A DNA stretch of 64,000 nucleotides from an uncultured Porphyromonadaceae bacterium (GTDB lineage Bacteria > Bacteroidota > Bacteroidia > Bacteroidales > Muribaculaceae), in NCBI GenBank assembly GCA_902495075.1, contig CABUVO010000009.1:1-64000 (forward strand). The letters run 5' to 3'. This document shows positions 27,826-36,668 of the stretch, piece after piece. Each line of letters starts with the position of its first letter. Position 1 is the first letter of the stretch. Below the pieces are notes generated by a model, which saw only the letters and a program-made list of their open reading frames with translations, ran no database searches and was not told the DNA's origin. The position numbers were made by a program, and so were the translations under genes.

Positions 27826-28860
27826 TTATTTAGCAACTCCCTCATAAAGCACTGACATGCCCGGGCGGAAATTTTCTATCGGTTTGTCAGGACGGCATTT
27901 AATCTGGAACGTGCGGGCATCGTAGTCGCCTGTGGCTTTGGTGGCTTGCCAATTGGCATATGTGCCAAGATCTTTTATGTAGAAGACTTTCATCTCTACA
28001 GTCTTGTCGAGTGCCGGAATCTTCACCTTCAGTGTAGAACCGACTTTGATATCCTTAAGCAGGGTTTCGCGCACATTAAAGACTGCCCAGTAATCATCTT
28101 TCTGGAGCGTCATGACTGGAGCGCCGGTAGCTATCAGTTCACTGACATTAGGATATATGACTGTGATTTCGCCATCGCAGGGAGCTACGAGATACTGATC
28201 CTCAAGCAGTGCGTCGACTTCTTTCACGCTTCCCTTTGCCACGCTGACCATTGCTGAAGAAGCTTTCTTGTCTTCGCTCTGGGCTCCGGATTTTGCCAGC
28301 TCATATTGGCTCTTGGCTGCAGACTCACCGGCTTTGGCAGCCTCATACGCTGCTTTTGCTTCATCGCGTTTCTGTTCGCTGACCACTCCTTTCTCGTATA
28401 GGCTCTGCATTCGGTCGTAAGTCTTCTTGGTTATGCCGGCGGCTGTCTGAGCTTGAAGCCATAAGTCACGTGCTCCCGCGATAATCTGCGGACGGGTACC
28501 GGCATCAACCTTCTCGTTGGCTGCCTGTGCGGCATTTTCCATTGCCAACGCCTGGTCGAGTTTTGCTTCTACCAGTGAAGACGTGATGCGCACCAGCGTG
28601 TCGCCGGCTTTGACTTTCTGTCCTTCCTCAACGTAAACCGCAGCCACACGCCCCGGCAATTTGCCCGAGATTCTGATTTCGGTAGCCTCCCCCTGTCCCT
28701 GCACCGTGTCAGGTCCGGGTTTGAGACATAAGAAACCTATGATTGCCAGTGCTGCCAAAATGAGTATGATAATCACAATCGTAACTATCAGTGCTTTCTC
28801 TTTTTTTGAAACCTCTGTCGGATTCTGAGCTCCGATGGGTTGTGTATTATTTGCTGCCAC
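27826..28860 (-). CDS. HlyD-family membrane fusion (periplasmic adaptor) protein
   Basis: A 344-aa adaptor with an N-terminal cytoplasmic tail, one helix (about residues 23-46), a first lipoyl half-motif (GRVAAVYVEEGQKVKAGDTLV), an alpha-helical hairpin (about 95-205, Ala/Lys/Glu-rich coiled coil), the second lipoyl half (APCDGEITVIYPNVSELIATGAPV) and a barrel domain. It bridges inner-membrane permeases and the TolC channel. The start is GTG 28860. It lies between the TolC and permease genes, so the operon is TolC-HlyD-permease-permease. Confidence 0.95.
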   Translation of the reverse strand: MAANNTQPIGAQNPTEVSKKEKALIVTIVIIILILAALAIIGFLCLKPGPDTVQGQGEATEIRISGKLPGRVAAVYVEEGQKVKAGDTLVRITSSLVEAKLDQALAMENAAQAANEKVDAGTRPQIIAGARDLWLQAQTAAGITKKTYDRMQSLYEKGVVSEQKRDEAKAAYEAAKAGESAAKSQYELAKSGAQSEDKKASSAMVSVAKGSVKEVDALLEDQYLVAPCDGEITVIYPNVSELIATGAPVMTLQKDDYWAVFNVRETLLKDIKVGSTLKVKIPALDKTVEMKVFYIKDLGTYANWQATKATGDYDARTFQIKCRPDKPIENFRPGMSVLYEGVAK

Positions 28861-28994
28861 CTTTTTATAATGTTTAATGTTTATATTTAATTAGGAATTA
28901 GGAGTGAGGAATTAGGAGTTAATTCCTTGTTCTCAAAATTTCTAAAATCGAACTTCTCATTTCTAATTCCTAATTTCTAATTCCTAATTCCTAA
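28861..28994. repeat. AATTAGGA word array, self-complementary
   Basis: AATTAGGAATTAGGAG-type words (about 28889-28922) are mirrored by TTCTAATTCCTAATT-type words (about 28960-28995), with a unique core between. The array fills the HlyD-TolC gap and could form a long stem. A few TTTAATGT words precede it. Confidence 0.75.
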
Positions 28995-30455
28995 TTAGTA
29001 TTTTAACTTGCCGATCACCTTGTCGAGGTAGACTTCACAGAGATGGATTCCTATTTCGGCATCTATTTTTTCGGAGTTTGCCTGAAGCCATGCTGTCTGG
29101 GCTGCAATCACATCGTTGGTTGTCATCACACCCTCTTTGAAACCGATTTGAGCCGAACGCAGATTCTCTTCCGCACTGCTCATGTTGGCTTTGGTCATAT
29201 CGTAGGTTTTGAATGCCTCTTGGAAACTGAATTTTGCCTGCTGCACCTGAAGATCAACCTTCTCTTCAAGGTCTTCAAGCATAAGGCGCTGGGCATTGGT
29301 GGCCGATTTTGTGGCGCGATAATGGTTATAGTTTCCTCCCCAGTGCCATATGGGAATTGCTATTGTCGCTCCCACGCTGAATCCACCACCAAAACGTTTT
29401 CTGAAACCATCATTCAGATTCGGATTTGAGAATTCATAGGCTCCGACAATTGCGATTTTAGGAAGCATCTGTCCCATCGCCAGTTTCTCACGCTGTGACA
29501 ATACAGATATACCTTGACGTATAACCTCAAGATCCTGCCGGCGTGAGTAGACATCTTGCATGTTGTAGACGGGATCGGGCATTGCCGTCAGTCCGCTCTT
29601 GAAATCCTCATCCGCAAGGGTCATCTGGGATTGCACCGGCAAACCGCATACCTGAGCCAGCGCCATGCGGGCGAGGGTCAGCCCGTTGTCGAGCTTTGTC
29701 CGCATTATTTTTGCTTCGTTCAGTTTTACTTCAACCATCAGCAAATCAGCTCGTGTTGCCACACCCTCTTCAAGCATGGCATTGACACTGTAACGCAGTG
29801 TGTCGACAAGGGTTACGAAGCTGTCGGCAAGCTTCTGTTTTGATTTAAGAGAGACGACTGTCCAGTAAGCCTGGTCTACCGCGTATACTACATCCTGCAC
29901 AACACTGTTGCGTGCGGCTGTTGCAAGTTTCTCGGCATATTTAGTGATTTCGTTAAGAGCCTTTATCTGCCCTCCCATAAATACGGGTTGTGTCAGGGTG
30001 AACGCACCGGCAAATACATTGTGGGTATCGAAGCTCATAGCCTCCTTGGGAATCACTGCCACTTCCGTAGGAATGTAGCTGCCCGATGCCGGATCCTTGA
30101 TAGGCGTCCCGTCGGGAGTGGTTAGGATATTGTATTTGAAACTTTGCGTGGATGGATCAAAACTCATTGTAGGAAGTTTCGCATCTTCCGCCAGCAGATT
30201 GATTGTGCGCTGGTTGTAGAAATATGTCCCCGCGAAGTCAATGCCTGGAAGATACAGGGCTTTGGCAGCCTTGCGGTCATATCCGGCACCTCTGATGCCC
30301 TCTTCTGCCATGCGTATGGTCTTGTTGTTATGCACAGCCATATTCCGGCAGGAGTCGAGTGAGTAGACACCGGCGTTTGCTGAAAATGCTCCTATTGCTA
30401 GGCATATGGCAGAACTGCAATATATTATCTTCTTGAGTTGTGTCATAAAGTTCAT
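28995..30455 (-). CDS. TolC-family outer-membrane efflux protein
   Basis: A 486-aa protein with a signal peptide (LKKIIYCSSAICLAIGAFSANA) and two OEP repeats: long helices with Ala/Gln/Glu-rich heptads near residues 160-260 and 365-470, and strand segments between. The start of the mature protein (YSLDSCRNMAVHNNKTIRMAEEGI) is typical of TolC proteins. It forms the outer-membrane duct of the pump encoded by the three following genes. ATG 30455 is chosen; ATG 30446 also fits, and the extension to 30488 is rejected because it adds residues before the signal peptide. Confidence 0.93.
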   Translation of the reverse strand: MNFMTQLKKIIYCSSAICLAIGAFSANAGVYSLDSCRNMAVHNNKTIRMAEEGIRGAGYDRKAAKALYLPGIDFAGTYFYNQRTINLLAEDAKLPTMSFDPSTQSFKYNILTTPDGTPIKDPASGSYIPTEVAVIPKEAMSFDTHNVFAGAFTLTQPVFMGGQIKALNEITKYAEKLATAARNSVVQDVVYAVDQAYWTVVSLKSKQKLADSFVTLVDTLRYSVNAMLEEGVATRADLLMVEVKLNEAKIMRTKLDNGLTLARMALAQVCGLPVQSQMTLADEDFKSGLTAMPDPVYNMQDVYSRRQDLEVIRQGISVLSQREKLAMGQMLPKIAIVGAYEFSNPNLNDGFRKRFGGGFSVGATIAIPIWHWGGNYNHYRATKSATNAQRLMLEDLEEKVDLQVQQAKFSFQEAFKTYDMTKANMSSAEENLRSAQIGFKEGVMTTNDVIAAQTAWLQANSEKIDAEIGIHLCEVYLDKVIGKLKY

Positions 30456-30615
30456 TTGTGAAATCAAAACAAAAGTGGGAATTATCACAATTCATCTCTA
30501 TTTAAACTACAAATTTAACGTCATTTTGTTTAATTTAGTAATTTTGTATTCAAAAATTTGTTAAAACGTAAGTAAAGAATCAAATTAAACCGATAAAATA
30601 TGGAATATATAATCT

Positions 30616-30736
30616 CACATATCCTCTACTTGAAATTTTTGGTGCTTTCCGCCAAGTTTCATCAGTCACAATGCCCGTATTGCTCCTTCTTCAACTTGCG
30701 GAAATCCCTCAAAAATTTCTGCGCATATGATATGTG
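30616..30736 (+). repeat. 121-bp long-hairpin element, copy 1
   Basis: The two halves form one long imperfect hairpin. Outer CACATATC (30616-30623) pairs with GATATGTG (30729-30736), GAAATTTTTG (30632-30641) with its complement ending at 30719, and TTTCCG with CGGAAA. The 34-nt tip (30659-30692, TCATCAGTCACA...CTCCTTCTTC) contains a small hairpin, CAATGC-CC-GTATTG. The arms differ in sequence from copy 2 at 36669 but both copies are self-complementary and 121 bp long. It ends 20 bp before the MATE start codon, in the 300-bp divergent gap after tolC. Confidence 0.75.
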
Positions 30737-30756
30737 TTTAATTTGATTCATTACTT

Positions 30757-32106
30757 ATGTGGAATAAATATAAAGAGGAATATAAAAGTCTGTTCCGTTT
30801 GGGGTTACCCGTGCTTGTGACGCAGGTAGGAATCATAGTGGTCAACTTTGCGGACACGATGATGGTAGGGGCTTATGGCGTTGATGAGTTGGCTGCCGCA
30901 GCGTTTGTCAATTCACTTTTTATAATACCTATTGTCATGCAGATGGGGTTTGCGCAGGGGTTGACACCTCTTGTCGGAGCATTGTTCGGAAAAGGAGAAA
31001 AGACGGAAGTCGGGCATACGCTCCATGGCGGAGTCCAGATTAATCTTGTTGTGTCTCTGTTTTTGACTGCGATAATGGGAGTATTGTTCTTTTTTATTGA
31101 CAGATTCGGTCCACCTGAAGAACTGCTTCCTCTTATACGACAGTACTATCTCATTGTCCTCACCACAATGCTTCCAATGGCTGTGTTTAATTCATTTCAA
31201 CAGACTTGCAATGGATTTAACGACACAGCGATGCCGATGTGGATGATTCTCGGCTCGAACGTCATGAATATTATCGGCAACTGGCTTCTGATTTTCGGGC
31301 ATATGGGATGTCCGGAGCTGGGTCTTGCGGGTGCCGGATTAAGCACGATGCTGGCGAGATATGCTGCAGCAATTGCCATTGTTCTTGTATTTTTTCATCG
31401 CAAACGTTATAGCCAGTATTCTGTTGGCTTCAGAATAAAGGAAGGTCTCGGAGATGTGAGGCGAAAAGTGTGGGTAACATCATATCCTGTCATGATACAA
31501 AGTGGCGTGGAATGCTCCTTGTGGAGTTTCGGAGCTGTGGTGAGCGGCTGGTTCGGAAAAATACAGTTGGCGGCATATCAGGTAGTGAACACTATGGCGC
31601 AACTCGGTTTCATGACATTCATAAGTTTCGGAACAGCAACCTCCATCCGCGTGGCGAATTATATGGGAGTTTACGATATTAAGGGTGTAAGGCGCATCAC
31701 TTTGGCAGGGCTGCATCTTAACCTTGTTCTTGCTACGGCAGCCTCGCTGATTTTCATTTTCGGAGGGGAGTGGCTCATACATTGTTTCACTCCCGATGCG
31801 GCGGTAACGGCATCTGCCCTGACCTTGATATTGCCGCTTGTGATATATCAATATATGGATGCCACCCAACTGACATATATAAATGCTATCCGAGGCACAT
31901 CGCATGTCCAGCCATTACTATGGATTTCATTATGTTCCTATGTGATTGTGGGCATTCCGGTGTTGTTGCTTTTTGCCGAAGTGTTGCAAAAAGGGAATAT
32001 CGGTGTCTACTACAGCTTTGATGTGGCACTTGCCGTCGCCTCGATAATGGCAACTCTCATCTTTTATCGGGTAGCATTCGATAAAAAGGTTAAAGGAAAA
32101 AGGTAA
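30757..32106 (+). CDS. MATE-family efflux transporter
   Basis: A 449-aa inner-membrane antiporter with twelve predicted helices in two MatE repeats (about residues 15-175 and 240-400). Motifs include NFADTMMVGAYGVDELAAAAFVNS near residue 30 and GFAQGLTPLVGALFG, plus the internal repeat around GTATSIRVANYMG. Such proteins export cationic drugs or metabolites using a Na+ or H+ gradient. It is transcribed alone, away from the TolC operon, and its start follows the 121-bp hairpin element. Confidence 0.93.
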   Translation: MWNKYKEEYKSLFRLGLPVLVTQVGIIVVNFADTMMVGAYGVDELAAAAFVNSLFIIPIVMQMGFAQGLTPLVGALFGKGEKTEVGHTLHGGVQINLVVSLFLTAIMGVLFFFIDRFGPPEELLPLIRQYYLIVLTTMLPMAVFNSFQQTCNGFNDTAMPMWMILGSNVMNIIGNWLLIFGHMGCPELGLAGAGLSTMLARYAAAIAIVLVFFHRKRYSQYSVGFRIKEGLGDVRRKVWVTSYPVMIQSGVECSLWSFGAVVSGWFGKIQLAAYQVVNTMAQLGFMTFISFGTATSIRVANYMGVYDIKGVRRITLAGLHLNLVLATAASLIFIFGGEWLIHCFTPDAAVTASALTLILPLVIYQYMDATQLTYINAIRGTSHVQPLLWISLCSYVIVGIPVLLLFAEVLQKGNIGVYYSFDVALAVASIMATLIFYRVAFDKKVKGKR

Positions 32107-32433
32107 CGGGGTAAAGGAGAATTGGCATGACTCTAATGAACAGCACCGTGTAATATTTTTACAAAATTAAAACGCTAAGGAGCGAAGAAGCAAAGGAGCG
32201 AAGAATAAAAGCTTTTGATACAGCTTAAATGCTTTTGATGCAACAATTTAACCACAGAGGCACAGAGGAACGGAGCTTTAGATTAATGTTTAATGTGAAA
32301 TGAGCAATGTTTAATTTAATTAGAAGGCGAAGGCGCAGAGGCATCTGGCGATGCTGACAGAGTCACAAAGTTTGAGACTGCTCCTGCGCCAACCCTCAGT
32401 AAAGCATAGAAGTCAGCGCCTACTTTGCGACAA
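32107..32433. repeat. Spacer with several short-word repeat families
   Basis: No gene was found. From left to right the spacer holds CGCTAAGGAGCGAAG-type words (about 32172-32207), two AGCTTAAATGC/GCTTTTGATGC words, ACCACAGAGGCACAGAGG-type words (about 32251-32270), a TTTAATGTG array (32283-32320) and GAAGGCGAAGGCGCAGAGG. A unique G/C-richer stretch leads into the structured element at 32434. Confidence 0.65.
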
Positions 32434-32550
32434 CCCTCGAGAGGGTAATTATTTATAACCCCATATCGGTTAAGCATTTATGGAATAGTGCTTAACCGGT
32501 ATGGGGTAACATAAATCGTGTCACTGCGGTCTCGGAGAGGTCGAATAATA
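32434..32550 (+). repeat. ~120-bp structured element, copy 1
   Basis: The 5' mini-hairpin is CCCTC-GA-GAGGG (32434-32445). The central 19-bp stem pairs 32458-32476 (ACCCCATATCGG...) with 32489-32507 (...CCGGTATGGGGT) around a 12-nt loop. The 3' mini-hairpin lies in GGTCTCGGAGAGGTCG (about 32528-32543). Order, spacing and the ACCCC/GGGGT base of the stem match copies at 53115 and 62009. Confidence 0.75.
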
Positions 32551-32759
32551 AACTTCGTGCTTTGCCGTCCAAATATTATATTGCTTCAACTTTTAGAGAC
32601 ATGCCAATTTACCTTTAACCTTTCACCTGTGCCCTTTCACCTATAACTACACTCTGTAGCCTTTTTCTCGATCGCAGCCCGAAAAGGATGGAATTAATTC
32701 ACTAATTATGCGTGTTTTATCCATTTTGCATAAATATAAAGAAAATATAGGATGAAAAG

Positions 32760-32790
32760 TTTGCAATCTCCGATGTTTTTCATATCTTTG
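32760..32790 (+). promoter_or_regulatory. Promoter of the LRR surface protein gene
   Basis: A textbook Bacteroidetes promoter: TTTG (32760-32763), 19 nt, TATCTTTG (32783-32790). The predicted leader to the ATG at 32901 is about 105 nt. The stretch 32551-32759 before it has no gene, only short CCTTTAACCTTTCACC-type words. Confidence 0.8.
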
Positions 32791-32900
32791 GCGGTTGAAA
32801 GATGTCGGTTAGGATTTGCGCGATCTGCCACATCTTGTCTGAATCAAATTAAAGCGATGAGATACAACATTTTAATTCCACTAATATAAATAAATAACTT

Positions 32901-35900
32901 ATGGCGAAATTCTTTACTTATTCGTTGCTGGCAGCAGCTATGGGTTTATCGCTCAATGCTTTTGCGCAGGACGCAGCTTCAACTCCCGCCTTGACCTTTA
33001 CAGTTGACCGCAGTGCAGTTGAAGCAAACATGGAGTTCCAGATCTCGGCAGATGGAGGAGCCGCAATCCAGGTAGATTGGGGTGATGGCGTGTTGAAAGA
33101 TTACAACATTGCCGACTATAATGCTGCGGGTTGGGTATTTACTTCAATTACAGGTACCATTGCAGGACCTTCTATTAAGGTATATGCTCCGGATGCTTCT
33201 AAAATCAATTATCTTGATCTTTCTTGGAATCAAAGTGATGATCCAGAGGCAAAAATCAAGTCAGTTGATGTCTCCAAACTAACTGGTGTTAAAGATCTTG
33301 ATTTAAGCAAAAATTTAATTAGCAGTCTTGATGTGTCAAAATGTGCGGCACTTGAAAAATTGATAGCTTCCGATAATCAACTGACATCCGGCTTTTTCAC
33401 TGTTGGCTTGACATTTGGTAATAATCCGGTACTTGCTACCGTAAATATCAGTAACAATTTGGATGTTGCTACCGGGAAACTTAATGAAGGTGCTGGCAAC
33501 AATCAGGTCCTGGATGCAGATTGGGGGGCTCTGACAGCTCTTTCATCTCTAAACGTAACGGGTAATTCTGAAATAATGTCATGGGGCGGTTCTTTTGATA
33601 TATCTAAGAATACTGAACTTATCACATTGAATATGAATGGTTGCAAACAGGATGAAATTAATATTTCGAACTTGACCAAGTTGAAAACTTTCAATGCGCA
33701 GTGGAATAATTTCACGACTATAGACCTATCTGGTCAAAATGCCAATACATACGCTCATTTAGAGAACAATAAGCTGACCGAGGTTAAAATGCCGGAGTCT
33801 GTTCAAATAGGTCGTCTATGGGTTAAGAACAACGCCTTGACGTTTGCATCTCTTCCTCTTCCTAACAAGATCAAAAGTACCTACGACTATTCTCCACAGG
33901 CGGTGGTGAAGACGCCTATAACTTTTGATAATAAGGTTGACTTCTCTTCTCTTGCAAAAGTTGGTGAAACAGCTTCGACTTTCAAATGGATGCAGGGTGA
34001 GAACGAAGTTCCGGCTGAAGATTATGAAGTGACAGATGGTGTATTCACTTTCAAAAAAGATCTTGAGAACATCTATTGTTTGATAACTAATAGTTTATTC
34101 CCCAATCTTACTCTCACTACCAGCACTGTTTCCTCTCCAGGAGCACTTAAACCCATCGTCACTATGGCAATTCAAACTGCTGAACTGAATCCTGATAGCG
34201 AAATGGAAATCCAGATAGGCTCAACATCTCAAGTGGAAGAAGATGTATATGTAGACTGGGGTAACGGAGATCTCGTAAGCGTGACTTTAACCAAAGATAG
34301 ATGGGGAACGCCTAATCCCATCTCCGGCAAGCCATTGGGTTCTATTGTTAAAATCTATGGTATGCCAGAATCCATTAATCTGTTTAAATGTTGTGGATCT
34401 CATGATTGGACAGATGGTAAGGAACAGGGCTCAATGATTACCAATATTGATCTTTCAGCTCTTGTGAATTTGGAAGAACTTAATCTTAAAGAGAATAAGT
34501 TGTCGACTATTGATTTGTCTGCAAACAAGAAAATCAAGAATCTTAATTTGCAGTGCAACAAGTTGACTGTGTTCGAATCTGAACTTCCGGAGCTTATAAA
34601 TCTTGATTTAGGTAACTATGGTAGCATGGGTGTCTACAAATATGGTGAAAATAAGTATACATCCATTGATTTCTCGAAAATGCCCAAATTGCAGGTTCTG
34701 AACATTAATTTTGCTGATTATAATCTTGATTTCACAAAGATTCCTACTGTGAAAGAAGTTTCCGCAATAGGTAATGGAATGACATCCGTCAACCTCAGCC
34801 AGAACACAGCTTTGACAGATCTGGTTCTCTCTTATAATGAACTCACTTCTGTTGATGCTCTTTCTATAACTGGAAAGGCAAGAATTATTTTGCAATATAA
34901 CAAGCTTTCTTCTATAAAAGTCAATGAAGGACTTTCTAATCTTACCATAGACAATAATAACCTTACGTTCGCTACTCTGCCTAATGTAGAGAAGGTTGCT
35001 GGTTATTGCGTTTATTATCCCCAGAATCCGATGGAGGTAACGTCTGCTTATGGCAGAGTTGACCTTGCTTCGCAGGCTAAGGTTGGTGAAACGGCAACTG
35101 AATATACCTGGATGAAGGGCGAGGCTGAAGTAACTACCGGAATTAAGGCTAAAGATGGTGTCTTCACATTCTCTGAGTCCGGTGACTATGTCTGCCAGAT
35201 GAAAAATGCAGCTTTCCCGGATCTTACACTCTCTACTGTCCCTGTTAAGGTTGATGTATCTGCTCGGCATGAACTCTTCTCATTCACAGTCGCTCCCGCA
35301 GCCGCAGGTAAGACAATGAGTCTTAATATCTCATCTACGGATAACCAGAGCGTAGTTGTTGACTGGGGTGACGGAAACCTTTCAGCACCTGTTGCAACCA
35401 AGAATTATGTTGATACGTGGGAATATGGTACTCCGACTGGTGTTGTGGCTGGTGAAAAAATAACCGTTTACGGAGCCAATGCAGCCAATATAAACAAACT
35501 CGATCTTTCATGGTCGAAAGATGCCGGGGTGGAAACAAAGATGCTTACTGTAAATCTTTCTGCTCTTACAGGCGTTGACGATGTCACTCTTGCTTCAAAT
35601 GCATTGACAACTCTTGATATTACACGCAATACATCTCTTGCTAAACTATTTATCAATGGAAACAGTATTACTGATATCAAGTTTGCCACGAATTGTGCGC
35701 TTACTCGTCTCGAGGCACAGAATACAGCCGATGCCGGTGAGAACAACCTTTTCAAGGTTGATCTGAGCAAAGCTCCTCTTCTTAATTATCTTGTAATGAG
35801 CTTCAATAACAAGAACGCAGAGGCAACAACTATCGATCTGAGCAAGAATGTTGAGCTTGCAACAATTATTGCGACTGATTGTAACCTTGAAACTCTTGAT

Positions 35901-36512
35901 GTTTCCAAGCTTACGAAACTTGGTCAGCTCACAGTTAACAATAATAATCTTGGGACCGTGAATGTGTCACAAATGACAAATAAGGGTCGTCTATTCGCTG
36001 AAAACAACAAGATCACGTCATTGACTCTACCAGAAAAATTAACTATTTTAAGAGTTGCTAACAATAGATTGACGTTTGCTACTCTTCCTGCTACAACAAT
36101 TGCCAATACTTATGTTTACAACAATCAGAAGCCGATGGTTGTAGAGGCTAAGGATGGTAAGGTTGATCTCGCATCTCAGGCTAAGGTTGGTGACGTTGAG
36201 ACCGTATTCGCATGGACAGCTGATTCAGAGGAATTCAAAGACTTCACAGTTGCAGCCGGTGTATTCACATTCACCAAGTCTGCAAATAATGCAGTCTGCT
36301 CGATGACCAACGCTGCACTTCCCGCACTCACACTCACCACAGTTCCTGTAAATGTTGAGGCAGACGGATCTGCAGTTACAGAGATCGAAGGTGCAGAATC
36401 TGAGGAAGAGGCTGTTTATTACAACCTCCAGGGTGTTAAAGTAAGCGGTAACGAACCCGGTGTTTACATCCGTCGTCAGGGTAACAAGACCACCAAAGTC
36501 ATTGTAAAATAA
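32901..36512 (+). CDS. Three-module LRR surface protein with shared C-terminal tail
   Basis: A 1203-aa secreted protein. After a signal peptide (ending near ALNAFAQ) it holds three copies of one module, starting near residues 28, 418 and 790. Each module has a small sandwich with VDWG(D/N)G, a run of leucine-rich repeats (LDLS.N..L..LDVS type, often with Asn caps) and a closing domain with the conserved KVGE/D...F.W...VTDGVFTF...C...N..LP.LTL pattern. The last ~45 residues are the shared tail YYNLQGVKVSG..EPGVYIRRQG...K. Such proteins bind ligands at the cell surface; the ligand is unknown. It has its own promoter and terminator. Confidence 0.85.
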   Translation: MAKFFTYSLLAAAMGLSLNAFAQDAASTPALTFTVDRSAVEANMEFQISADGGAAIQVDWGDGVLKDYNIADYNAAGWVFTSITGTIAGPSIKVYAPDASKINYLDLSWNQSDDPEAKIKSVDVSKLTGVKDLDLSKNLISSLDVSKCAALEKLIASDNQLTSGFFTVGLTFGNNPVLATVNISNNLDVATGKLNEGAGNNQVLDADWGALTALSSLNVTGNSEIMSWGGSFDISKNTELITLNMNGCKQDEINISNLTKLKTFNAQWNNFTTIDLSGQNANTYAHLENNKLTEVKMPESVQIGRLWVKNNALTFASLPLPNKIKSTYDYSPQAVVKTPITFDNKVDFSSLAKVGETASTFKWMQGENEVPAEDYEVTDGVFTFKKDLENIYCLITNSLFPNLTLTTSTVSSPGALKPIVTMAIQTAELNPDSEMEIQIGSTSQVEEDVYVDWGNGDLVSVTLTKDRWGTPNPISGKPLGSIVKIYGMPESINLFKCCGSHDWTDGKEQGSMITNIDLSALVNLEELNLKENKLSTIDLSANKKIKNLNLQCNKLTVFESELPELINLDLGNYGSMGVYKYGENKYTSIDFSKMPKLQVLNINFADYNLDFTKIPTVKEVSAIGNGMTSVNLSQNTALTDLVLSYNELTSVDALSITGKARIILQYNKLSSIKVNEGLSNLTIDNNNLTFATLPNVEKVAGYCVYYPQNPMEVTSAYGRVDLASQAKVGETATEYTWMKGEAEVTTGIKAKDGVFTFSESGDYVCQMKNAAFPDLTLSTVPVKVDVSARHELFSFTVAPAAAGKTMSLNISSTDNQSVVVDWGDGNLSAPVATKNYVDTWEYGTPTGVVAGEKITVYGANAANINKLDLSWSKDAGVETKMLTVNLSALTGVDDVTLASNALTTLDITRNTSLAKLFINGNSITDIKFATNCALTRLEAQNTADAGENNLFKVDLSKAPLLNYLVMSFNNKNAEATTIDLSKNVELATIIATDCNLETLDVSKLTKLGQLTVNNNNLGTVNVSQMTNKGRLFAENNKITSLTLPEKLTILRVANNRLTFATLPATTIANTYVYNNQKPMVVEAKDGKVDLASQAKVGDVETVFAWTADSEEFKDFTVAAGVFTFTKSANNAVCSMTNAALPALTLTTVPVNVEADGSAVTEIEGAESEEEAVYYNLQGVKVSGNEPGVYIRRQGNKTTKVIVK

Positions 36513-36531
36513 TCCCCTTTAATTATAAACC

Positions 36532-36566
36532 AAAAGCGGTTCGCCGGATTGGCGAACCGCTTTTTA
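36532..36566 (+). terminator. Terminator of the LRR gene
   Basis: Perfect 14-bp stem AAAAGCGGTTCGCC (36532-36545) with GGCGAACCGCTTTT (36551-36564), loop GGATT, then T. The same arms recur at 44102 with the loop reversed and complemented (AATCC). Confidence 0.92.
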
Positions 36567-36668
36567 ATACCGATTGCGTATTTTTGTCTTTTAAGTAAAA
36601 AAAAAGCCATTCTATCGAGAGGGATCAATGTAAGTATTGAAAATTAGTTTATAATAAGTAAATGTATG

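Noticed and set aside
30510..30517. Minus-strand TAAATTTG as promoter for the TolC operon
   Set aside because: The -7 pattern fits but no -33 TTTG is found 17-23 nt upstream, so it is not listed as a feature.
36579..36586. TATTTTTG as promoter for the M6-adhesin operon
   Set aside because: It matches the -7 pattern loosely, but no TTTG lies at the right distance and it directly abuts the terminator; in AT-rich sequence this is weak.
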